Shown here in pieces: positions 33,701 to 45,700 of a DNA stretch of 64,000 bases. The stretch lies in contig JARWKL010000011.1 of assembly GCA_029961685.1 (NCBI GenBank), positions 5,148,501 to 5,212,500 on the forward strand, written 5' to 3'. Within the stretch, counting starts at the first letter, position 1; every line of letters starts with the position of its first letter. The notes under the pieces are model-generated. The model had not been told where the DNA came from, made no database searches, and was given only the letters and a program-made list of their open reading frames with translations. Source of the stretch: Aristolochia californica. Its lineage: Eukaryota > Streptophyta > Magnoliopsida > Piperales > Aristolochiaceae. The position numbers and the translations under genes were made by a program.

Positions 33701-36700
33701 AAAGTTGGTACAAAAAGGACTAAATCACCATTATGAATAATGGAGAATAAAGAACTAAAGAAAACTTAGAAATAACAAGTTATGCCATTAAATAAACTTA
33801 ATTCATCTTTTTCAACACTCCCCTTCAAGCTGGTGGAAAACATCACATATTTCAAGCTTGTAGCAAGTGGTAGTAAGGGCACCAACTGCTATTGCTTTTA
33901 TGGAAATATCTATTAGCTGATTTCTAGAGGGGATTTAATTGGTATATATAACACCAGCTTAACGTTTTTCTCAAACAAAATGGCCATCAATTTCAATGAA
34001 CTTTAATCTTTCATGAGCGCTACCATCAAAATTTAATAAGTTGCTCCAAAATTTTATAAGCGGGTATTTTCCTTTAATGGCTCCTCTGAGAAGGTTTGGG
34101 TGGTAGAAGATAATTTAGTAATGACCTGGTAAGTCAACAGTATGGAATCCAGATTTAGTTACCAAATTTTGAATTGCAATACTGCTAAGGCACTATGGAC
34201 TACCTTGGCTTCCATTTTGTCTCAAGAAAGTAATTTGTCAAGGATCTATGAGTAATATGTGAAGTTCTTTAATATGAAGCGTGAAGGTAGATCAGTGACA
34301 GATTATTTCACTAAGATGAGGGGAGTACTACAGGAGATTAATACATTTCATCTTTTTACTACGAATGTTGAAGACATTCGTAAGATAGAAAATCAAATTC
34401 AAGTAACCCGGTTTTTGGATGGTTTGGGGCTTGAGTATGATGCTATTAGAACCCAGTTGTTGGTCGATGAGGATGTGACCACCCTTGAGCAAGCCTTTAA
34501 CAAAATTCTTCGAGTTGAAGGTGCATTTGTAAATAAGAATGAGTCAAGTGGAGCTTTCTCAGAAACAGCTGCTTTTAACCTTCAATCTTCTATTGGTAAG
34601 CCTGATGGTCAATTTCATGGTGTGGTAATAATAGAGGTAGAGGTCGCTCTTACTCAACCCGTGGTCGTGGCCGAAATGATCAAGGGGATCGGAAATGTGT
34701 TCATTGTGGTAGGACTAATCATATTTCTGATAAATGATGAGGAAACTTTGGTAAGCCTACATAGGTCAATTCTATAGTCACAGATAAAGACACCTCACAT
34801 ATTAGATCCTATGAGGACGTTACAACAACTAAGTCAACGGACTGCTTCTCAGACTACTAAGACTTCTCCTTCCTCCTCAGCGAATGCCATGATAGCTAAT
34901 ACAGGTATGAATGTACTGAATGTGTCTCACACATGTCAGGGATGCCCTCCCTATTTCAATCCATAAGTCCATCTCATTCATATTGTCGAGTTACTTTAGC
35001 TGATGGATCCACCTCTCCCATTTAGAGGGAGGGTACAGTTCACACTACTCCACAAATATCCTTAGATTCTATTTTATTTGTACCAAAGTTTCCAGATAAT
35101 CTCTTGTTTGTGAGTCATATAACTAAATCCTTAAACTGTTCAGTAACCTTTTATCCTACTTGTGTTTTCCAAGACTTGCAGATGAAGAGGACAATTGGTT
35201 AAGGACATGAGAAGGGAAGGCTCTACATGTTGGATGATGTATCCATTTTTCGAACTATATTTCTCACTACTGCAGATTCTTCTTACTTGTGGGAAATGCA
35301 CTTGGGACATCCCTCATTAGCTAAGTTGCGTCAGTCTTTTCCTTCTTTGCCAGTCAATTTTTCATTTCATTGTGAATCCTAACAGCTGGGAAAGCATCAT
35401 CGTTCCAGTTTCCCAGTTAGTTCTAGTCTAAGTACTAAGTTGTTTGAATTAGTCCACTCTAATGTATAGGGCCCATGTCGGGTTCCTAGCACATTTGGTT
35501 TTATTTTGTGTCTTTCATTGATGATTTCAGTAGAGTCACTTGGATGTCTCCTACGAGAGAAGTCCAAAGTATTTGATGTATTCCTCAATTTTTTCAATGA
35601 AATAAAAAGTCAATTTGGTGCATGTGTGCATGTGCTTCTGACAATGGTTTGGAATATCTTAACCATAAATTTTCAGCATTTTGTGTTTCTCATGGTATTA
35701 CCTATCGAACGTCTTGCCCTCATACACCACAACAAAATGGGGTGGTTGAACGTAAAAATAGACATTTCTTGAGGTTACAAAGACACTATTACTGCATATG
35801 AATGTTCCTAGATCTTTTTGGGGAGATGTAGTTTTAACTTTGCGCTACATGGTTAATTGTATACCCTCATTTGTTTTGACTGGTCAAGTTCCTCTTTAGG
35901 TTTTAAAGCCCAATTGTAAATCGTTTGATGTGCCTCCTCATATTTTTGGATGTACTTGTTTTGTTCATATGTTTGGAAATTCAATTTTGATAAGTTGTCA
36001 CCTCAGTTTGTCAAATGTATTTGTCTGGGATATTCTCGTTGACAAAAAGGGTACAAATGTTATGATCCTATTCGACGGAAGACATATGTGTTAGTCGATG
36101 TGACCTTCTTTGAACATTATGTCATATTTTTCATCATCCACTGAGCTTCCTGTATTACCTGAATTTCCTTTAGACAATCATGTTCCTATTGCAGTTTTGG
36201 ATGTACCAACTTCATCGAGTTCTTCATTGCATCTTCGCGTTTACAATCGCCACTCTCGTGTGCTCCTACAATTACCTCTACAGAGTTCTCTTCTCATGAT
36301 CCACTAGCTTCCTCATTGCCTATAGATCTTATTGTCTTTGATTTGGACCTGCTATTAGTATACGAAAAGGTAAACGATCTTGTACTTCTCATCCGATATC
36401 TAAATACGTCTCTTGATTTTTTGTCCCCATCTTTCAAGTCCTTTGCTATGTCATTGTCTACTTCTCATATACCTTGTTCAGTGCAAGAAGCCTTGTGCTC
36501 TTTAGAATAGAAACAAGCTATGGATGATGAGATGAGTGCTTTGGTGTCTCGAGGAATGTGGCATCTATATGATCCACCTGCAAGAGCGGCTATTGTGGGG
36601 TGTCGTTGGGTTTATACTATCAAATATAATGTGAACGGTACAAAGCTCGGCTGGTAGCGAAGGGGTACACGCAGACTTTTGGAGTTGATGTCTTTTAAAC

Positions 36701-39700
36701 ATTCTCTCATGTGGCCCGACTTACTTTGATACGTATCTTAATATTTGTGGTTGTTAATAAAGGTTGGCCTCTCTTTTAGCTCAACGTGAAGAATGTCTTT
36801 CTATATGGTGATCTACATGAGGAAGTGTATATGGAGCAACCTCCTTGGTATGTTGCTCAAGGGGAGACAGGAAAGGTGTGTAAGCTGCAAAAGGCTATTT
36901 AGGAACCTAAACAGAGTGCATGGGTTTGGTTTGAAAAGTTTAGTAAAGTGGTACTACAGTTTGGGTTCTATAGGAGCCATTGTGATCATTCTATGTTCCT
37001 AAAAGGAAGACTGGTATGGTGATTTTGGTTGTCTATGTAGATGACATTGTGTTATCTGGTGATGATCTTGATGGTATTATAGAAGTTAAACAATATGTGG
37101 CCACACATTTTCACACAAAGGAATTGGGCTCTCTCAAGTACTTCCTTGACATCGAAGTCGTTCGTAACAAGTGAGGTATTGTTCTTTCTCAGAGAAAATA
37201 TATATTGGATATGTTAAAGGACTATGGTTTATTAGTGTTAAACCCATAAACACCCCCATGGAAGTTAATCATAGGGGGTTAGTCAACAAAAAGGATTTTT
37301 GAAGTTTATGTTCATCTCCAACATGAAGATCATGTCAGTCATCTACATGATCTTCATCTTCGCACTTGGTGTTAGTGTTGACGACTTCATGTGCACTGGA
37401 AAACAATTTCCAGTGTTAGTGCCCCAACATGAGAAAAACATAAAAAACAAGAGAATGCCTACCCCAAATTAAGTAAAACAACCATTATTACTACACAAAT
37501 AAGTTATTTAATGTATAATTAAATATATTAATATATTTATTAATTGAATTAGATATTTTATTATGCATTAATATGATAATTACGTGAGCCAATAAAATAC
37601 GCACATGATTAGTTACAAGTAATAAATAAATGACGTTATAAATTATTTTTTAATAACATAAGATATGTTTTAATATTAAAAACTACTAATTTAATAAAAT
37701 AATAAAATAATAATATAATAAATAAATTTATATATTTATCAATAACATAATATATTTTATGTATTACTAATTAATAATATATTTATCAATAACATAATAT
37801 ATTTTATGTATTACTAATTACTAATATATTCTCACAAAATTTAAAACCATTGGTTTAATTAATTATAACAATGGGATAATTAAACCAAAATAATTTATCA
37901 AATATTTATTTTAATAATATTTTTATTATGACTATTAAATCACTATTTTAAAATAGTAATTATTTTATAAATATATTAAATAAATAAAAATTATAAATTA
38001 GTGATTTTTATGACGATAGTTAAATTTTTCCTAACTTAGGAAAAATTAAACCATCGTCTACGACGACGACGACGGCGGCGGGCCAGTGGGCAATGCCGAC
38101 AGAGGCGGTGCTCCGACGATACACCAAGAGGGAGAAGAGACGGAGGCCAAGAGAGAAGAGAAGTCGGGAGGCCGAGAGGCTCTGCAACAGATACTCGGCC
38201 TCCCGTGCTCTGCGACAGAGGTCGAGAGGGAGAGGAGAGGGAGGAAGGCCAACGGGGGGGGAGGGGGTAGAGAAGTCATCGCCGAGGGAGGAAGGCCTCC
38301 CTCTCCTCTCCCTCTCGACCTCTGTCGCAGAGTATGGGAGGTCTCTGCGACAGAGGTCGAGAGGGAGAGGCCATAGAGAGGGAGATCAGAGTGAGATGCC
38401 GAAGCCGAGAGAGGGAGCAGAGAGATGGATGCCAAAGACAAGAGAGGGAGCAGAGAGATGGATGCCGAAGCCGAGAGAAGGGGTGCAGGAACAAAATGAG
38501 AGGGCGCGCTCGTTTCATGTACATGAATGCCAAAATTGGGCAGAAAGCACTTACCATCGTTTACGCTTTGGACATGATCTCTTGAGCCATGTTAGTCATG
38601 TACATGACTTGAAGTCCGATTCTCAACTAACGACCTCAGGACATGAACTGAGTAATGCGGCTGAAGTTCATGTCCGGAGTCAAGTTGACTAACACCCCCC
38701 CCCCCCCCCCCCCCCCCCCGCCCCCCACATAATCTACATGACACCCATGGTCCTACACTCAAGGATAAAAGTCAATATCGACCAGTAGTAGGTAAGTTGA
38801 TCTATGCTACAGTTACCATGTTAGATATCTCATTTGTTGTGGGAGTTGTGAGCCAGTTCATGGAAAATCCACAGAAAGTACATTTAGAATATGCTGAAGT
38901 ACTTGAAAGTTGCACCTAGAAAAGGTCTTCTATATACTGAGAATGGGAAAGTTGATGTACTTGGGTATTCCGATGCCGACTATGTTGGGTGTAAGATGGA
39001 TAGACATTCTACGTCAAGCTATTGTTGTTTTGTTGGAGGCAACCTGGTAAGTTGAAAAAGTAAGAAACAGATAGTTGTGGCTAGGTTGAGTACAGAGGTC
39101 GAGTATCGAGCAATGGCTCATACAGTTAGTGAGCTTATGTGGCTTAAGTTTGTGCTTCTTGAGTTCGGTTTTAAGTTACTTGACCCTATGATTATGAATT
39201 GTGATAACCAAGCAGCTATTTTTATTGCATGCAATCTTGTATTCCATAAGAGAATGAAACATATAAAGGTTGACTGCCACTTCATTAGATGTACAGTTAT
39301 ACAAGGGAAGGTGGTAACCCCTTACGTAAAGTCTTCAGACTAGTTGGGAGATATATTTACCAAGCCTTTGGGAAGACGTGAATATGTATCCATTAGAGAC
39401 AAGTTGGGATTGTTTGATATCAACTCTCCAATTTTAGGGGGAATGTTAAAATACAAGTCCAGTAATAGATAGAAAATGTTTTATTTTATCTCTAGTTAAA
39501 TTTTCATTCAATTTAGTCATGTATTTTAGGAAATAGGTAATTTTGCGTATTGAGGGCCATTTTTGTCCTTTTGTAAATTTTCACTTAAACCCAGATTATA
39601 AAGAAGTTGGACGGACCTTTCTGGCCCGGATTCCAAGGCAGAAAAGTTGCTCCTCTTCCAAAACTCTTTTTCCTCTTCTATTTTCTCCCCAAATCACATA

Positions 39701-42700
39701 TTTTTAAGAAGATTTCCACAAGTAGAGAATCCTTTAAGGGCACAAATCTTGCATGGAACTGACTTAATTAGTAGTAGGAACCATTAACCCTTGAATTATG
39801 GCAAAAAGAAATAAAAAAGTTCTGACCTTTAATTCTAATCAGATGAAAATCTGGAAATCCCCCTTTTCTGGAATACGCAAACTTCAGTAAGAGGGAAAAA
39901 GACCTCATACAAAGGCCTGAAACAAGATCTTATTCCTCAGATACCATGTAGAAAAACGAAAAAATTGAGGAAGAAAGAGAAAAAAGAAGGGAGAATAAAG
40001 AGATTGGAGGAGAGACTGCTCAAAGCCAGCACTCATTGGAGGCTCAAAGTCAACCTCCCTCTTCTTTTATTTCACTTTAAGTGATTAGAAGAGTAAATTT
40101 ATAACAATGCCCCTCATAGCTCCTGCTCATATAACCAAACTTGAACCATAGGTTCCTAACCTAAAATATAATCTACTGCTAACTCCAGAAATATAATACA
40201 CTTAGTAACTGGAAATAACCAAAATACCCTTGCATATATTTTAACATGGCCAAGTGCACAACCAAGATTTCACATGTCGGTAAGTGATATCAGCAACAGT
40301 CTCCCATGAAGAAGGGTCTGATTGAAGACCCTCTGATTTCGCTGCTTCCAAATACTCAAAGAATGAAGGTCAAACAAGCCTTCATCATAATCTTATCAAG
40401 CATAGGCAGGGGTAGACAAGTAACCATAGAGATAAGGTCTTTAAAAGAGGGAAGCAAGCAGAGAGGAAGTGCAAAGAGGTTGAAGAAGAAAGCTCCACAC
40501 ATGCCATGAGAATCAGCAAATGATCAATGTTCTCATCAACCAGCCCATAGAAGCGAGGTACTAGCCAAAAGGGATCCTCTTCGAACAAGGTTGTCTCTGG
40601 TCAATATTTTCCCATGGAGAGCGCACCAAAGGAAGAATTTGAGCTGAGGCAGCCCCAAAAGTACCCAAGCAGAGGTAGCAGAGGCAACAGAGGAAGGAAG
40701 CTGAGAGGTCCCTTCAATAAGTTTCACATAGCAAGACACACCATAAAGGTGCCATCAGCCGACGGGCACCATACCATCGTATATGAATGGGAAGGCTGAA
40801 AGTAAACTTGGGCAAGGTACTTGATCAAGTCACAGATGTCAATAGCTTCAGAATCATTGAAAGCTCGCCTGAAGTGAAGACTCCAATCAACCTCACTAAA
40901 GCTGCCATGAAGCAAAATATCTGATAGGAAAACATCTCGACACCAGGCAAGGCAATAAAGCTAGGAGAGAAGGTCTTTGAGAGGGCATCCCAAATCCACA
41001 ATCAGTTCAGAATCTGATCTTCTCACCTATCATAGCTGAAAATTGCATACAAGCAAAGAAGAGTTGCAAATTGTGGTGGATATACCTCCATACAGCTGAT
41101 AAGAACCTAGTTGAACAATCACCAAGCCACAAGCAGAAACAATTTTCTTGGTAATAAAGGAACACCACGGAAAGAGTTGAATCCATTACTTCTTTTTTTT
41201 TTTTGAAACTGATGAGTTTTATTAATAAAAGCCAAACAATTAGAAAAGCATTTCTATTACAATAAGAGATTGCAGGGAAGCTCCGTTTTTAGCAAGAAAA
41301 TCAGCCACAGAGTTGGTTAATCTTAGAAGATGAGACCAAACACATGACAATAAGAAGGAGATCTCACTAATATCGCAAAAAGTTACCCAATGGCGCCAAG
41401 GGGGCTCAAGGAAAAGGGAGGAGCACCAGCTAATCACCATGCTGAAGTCACCTTCAATAATGAGGGTACCGGAAAGATGATCTCGGAAGATAATGAGACC
41501 CTACGGAAGAGCCATGAGCTCGGTCGAGGTGGAATCTTAGACTCCCATGAACCCGGATTAGGAGATCAAAGTGGTGCCCTCGAAGGTTTTGCCAGCAGGA
41601 CCGGGATTGCCAAGAGTGCTACCATCAAAGTTGAGCTTCAAAACACCAAGAAGAGGGGCTTCCCATTCCTGTATAGTAGGACCACGGAAAGGCCTAACAT
41701 CTAAGCATTAGCCCGCCAACTGCTGTAGAGAGGGAGACCGCCAAGGCCTTTATAGTCCTTGTGCAAATGAATCCAAGTGAATATCAGACCAGTGATGTGG
41801 CTAGAGACGTCGTCTCCACTGGTAAGCTTACAGTTGAAATGTTTGTTGTTTCTTTCAATACAAAGACCCCAGGGTATACAGGCAAGGCAGATAGAGAGGA
41901 GAGCCTTACCCATCGTGGGGATGGGGGAAGCAAGCAAGAGGCGGCAGGAAGCATGAAAATAATGAGGGAGGCAAACCTGGAGGCCAATCACATTGAGGCG
42001 ACAAGACCACACTTCCATGCAAAAGAGCAGTGGCGAAGGATATGGGTGACACATTTCATCAAAAAACAAAAAAAAAAAAGGATATGGATGATACAGGGGG
42101 CATAAGATGGGGGGGCCCAAGTTGCCTCGCTTTCGGAGGTTGTCCAAAGGTCAAGATTTTGTTACGGAGAGCACTCCAAATGAAGAATCTAACCTTGGGG
42201 GGAGCGGAAAGACACCAGGAGATAGCAGAGGAGTGGAGCTCATGAGTTCTCATCCATCCCGACATTTGATGGTAAGCAGAGGAGACTGAAAAGACATCAC
42301 TATCAATAGACCTTTTCTAATAAAAAAGAGATACCACCTCTTTGGCTGATAAATTGGCAAAATTCGGAACTTCCTAGCAATCTCTCATTGTTTGGAAAGG
42401 CTCCCTCCTTTGTAAATTGCTCTTTTGAGCTTTCGTCTTAATAAAAATCAGCATCATTTCAAATAAAAAAGAGATACATGTGTCCTTTTTCAAACAAAAA
42501 AGGACGACAAAAAGGGGATGAGCTTAATTAGCTATAAATATCCACTGAAATGCAACCACTACCATCATGTAATGGTTTCTATTAGAAAAAGTCATCAAAC
42601 CATGCTCTATAGTGTGTTAAACTGAAAAGCCCTCCCAAGGGTAAAAAGATGAGTAATATGGAGCATTCATACCTCCATCTTAAAGTAGCAACAAACCCCT

Positions 42701-45700
42701 TTTTCTTGGAGCCAATGTTGGTAGAGCTGTTAATGACAAAAATGATACAAGAACAGAAATTAATTACCTGACGGCGTGATACTTTATTAGCACGACCTTC
42801 TTTTCCCAAGTCAATGTCCACACTAATATCCTCAGTAGCTCTCCCAATTGACACCTACATACCAGGGAAAGTTGTGCTTACAGTAAACACAGGAGTAAAA
42901 TAGTTAAAACAATTGACTAGTTCCAAAATCTAACATTCAATGTGCATATACCAAAATAGAAAATATGTAAGCTTCTCATCATCTTTACAGCAGATCAATA
43001 CTCAAAATTCCAGCCACTTTCTGTTCAATTCTGAATAAATATTCCCTTGACTAGTTTCTTTCTTAAACCTACAAATGTAGAATATTATATAACTCAATCA
43101 AACAAAATTGTTGGATCTCTTACAAAGAGAAATTATTAGATAAAATCTAATCAAATGATCATTAAGTTAACACTAGGCCACAATATCAAGAAACTAGGAA
43201 GAAGGAACCGCTGAAATGCTTTAAGATTGTTAGAAATGAAGCTCTCAAGGGCATTTTGGTCTTTCCTTGGGCAGGTCTCTCTCTGAGGTTGTTAGTGGCA
43301 TAATTATGGATCCGTTTTATATTTATTTTATCAGTTTTAGTACTATTTTTATGTTAAGTAGAGAGGGTATTTTGCTCTACTTCTTGTAAAACTCACTTGA
43401 GTGAGATATGAAAACGGGGTCAGAGATTGAGCTGTCTTTTCAGATTATGACACTCCCAGACTGTAATAACTACAAGTTACCACATGAGACTTTAAAGAAA
43501 CCAGGAATAAATCTCCAAGTGCCACTATGTTGAAGAACAGATATGGAAGAGTCTTACATGACTCTTTTTTTTTTTAGGGAAAGTGTGAAATATATTACTG
43601 AGAGAGAGAGACACAAACCTAACTAAACAGGACCTTCCTCCACAACAAGATGTTGGAGAAAAGGACCTGATTTAGCCTGATCATCCGCTAAGTGATTAGC
43701 GGATCTAGGAATATGATTCCATATACATTGTAATTGAGAAGTTAAAATACATACATCATCAAAAAGACTCCAGTGACGCCAAGGCTGTTTACATTTCTTA
43801 GTACCCCAACTGATAATGACTTGAGAATCGCCTTCAACATATAACAGTCCTACTATCCTTTGATGGAACAGTTTGAGGCCATTAAATAATCCTGATAACT
43901 CTTGTCAAAGTGGAGTCTGAAATCCCAATAGGTTCAGAAAAGGAAAGGAGGAGATTCCCTTTATCATCGTGAATAACCCCACCATAGCCCGCTAGTCCTG
44001 GACAACCCAATGCACTTCCATCAAAATTTAGTTTAAAGTATCCAGCCGGGGGGGGGGGGGGGGAGACCAAGTCTTCATTATTGGAGGTCGAGGGGGATAA
44101 GACATTTTTGCAACCAGATTCCAATTTTCTCGTAAGTTGATTCCTTCAAGGTTTTTAAATTCTTTTCTCATACGAATCCAAGATGTAACTTGCCCAATAA
44201 CATGATTGCTAAGAATATTATCAGGAAGAGATTTTTTATTAAACCTTTGATTATTCCGCTCTTTCCAAAGGGCCCAGATGATGTGACCAACACAGCAAGA
44301 GATTAAAAGCTTTCCAAGTTTTGGGAGATTAGCGTTTGTGATTGTATGAATAGTTTCTATGATGTTTTGAGAAGAGCAGTATTGTAGGCCAATTTTGCTA
44401 ATGAGAGTAGTCCACACCGAGTGAGCATAATTATACAACAATAGTATATGATCCGCAGTTTCAATGGAGACAAAGCAGAACGGGCACATAGGATCGGTGA
44501 CCTGAGTTCCGCAGCGCATTAACGAGTTCGATGTCAATATTTTATTTTGGCAAGCCCTCCAAATAAAGAATTTTGCTCTTGGAGGGGCATGCAAGGTCCA
44601 CGCAATTGCAGATAAGTGACCGGATTGAGCAGGGGGTGAGAAGAGTTTTATATGCAGTTGAGGTAGAGAACGTACCTTTGGGACAAGGAGTCCATATCAA
44701 AGTATCAGGAGCATTTCTGACACGAACTGCAGATAATCTCGTAATAAGATCAGCAACTTCAAGAATTTCTCCACTGAAACTGCGGATCATGTACTTCTGC
44801 ATTGTAATTATGCGCACTCGGTATGGACAAATCTCATCAACAAAATTGGCTTGCACTATTGCTCATCCCAAAATCTCGTTTCTACAATCCACACGATTAC
44901 TAAGGTTAATCTCCCTAAAATTGGAAAGTTATTAATCTCCTGCAGCGTCGATCACATTATCTGGGGCCTTTGGGAAGAACGGAAATGGGGGGTTAGTTGG
45001 ATATGGGGGGGTTATCCATGATGACAAAGGAAAATTGCTCCTCTCTTTTTGCGGGCCTCTCGGCATATCAGACTCAACAACTGCCGAGTTATCTGGGTTG
45101 TTCAATGGCCTGAAGCTGTTTCATCAGAGAATGGAAGGACCTTTATTTGTCGAAGGTGATTCACAAGTTGTTTTTTTTTTTTGAGAATAGTTGTAGATGT
45201 ATTCAAAAAGAAAAAATACAAACCTAGAGACTAAAAAGACATTTCCTCCACAACAAGATGTTGGAGGGTAACGCCTTTTTTCGCTTGAACATCGGCTAAA
45301 TGATTAGCGGATCTTGGAACATGTTTCCAAGTGCATAATAAAACAGAAGTTAAATTACAAATTTCATCAAATAATTCACAAGTTGTTATCAGTTGGTGTA
45401 AGAAGACATGCAAACCCCCATGGCGGCATTGGGATCTTTTTGATGATATATGTACTTTAATTTCCCAAATACAATGCAAGTGGAATTATATTCCTAGATC
45501 CGCAAATCACTTGGCGGATAGTCAGGCTAAAACAGGTGTTTTTCTCCAACAGCTTGTTGTGGAGGAAGGTCCTGTTTAGTATGGTTTGTATTTCTCTCTC
45601 AGTAATATATTCACACCTTTTCAAAAAAAAAAAACTTCAAGAGTTTTTGTTTCTGTTAAAGCCCTACGGAGATTTAGGTTCCAGTTACAAGAGTTCTACC

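Larger units (their letters stand above)
34051..39443 (+). pseudogene. Decayed copia gag-pol in the FHA gene intron, split by a TIR element
   Basis: Antisense to the host gene. In order: gag capsid (open 34259-34777; VTDYFTKMRGVLQEI, TRFLDGLGLEYDAIR, LEQAFNKILRVEG) and integrase start (LWEMHLGHPSLAKLRQ, near 35290-35335). Next come FVHS-like, TPQQNGVVERKNR (35725-35765) and RT (RYKARLVAKGYTQTFGVDV near 36640-36690, LNVKNVFLYGDLHEEVYM, WFEKFSKVVLQFGFYRSH, a VYVDDIVLSGDD-like site near 37035). RNase H follows after the interruption (RLSTEVEYRAMAHTVSELMWLK, NCDNQAAIFIACN, KHIKVDCHFI). Many stops and frameshifts inactivate it. The TIR element at 37274-38726 is inserted just after TPMEVNH. The 5' LTR is missing. 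Confidence 0.88.

Noticed and set aside
33385..33723. 112-codon Arg/Glu-rich frame
   Set aside because: Lies in the purine-rich part of a minus-strand copia LTR; the reverse strand is equally open.
38093..38692. 199-codon basic ORF in TIR copy 2
   Set aside because: Built of the same CTCTGCGACAGAGG-type repeats, overlapped by equally long frames on the other strand, no domain.
44028..45633. Head-to-head LINE pieces as a twin-priming inversion
   Set aside because: The two pieces overlap in content (both contain the TADH zf-RVT segment) and the plus piece has its own TSD and poly-A, so they are separate insertions.
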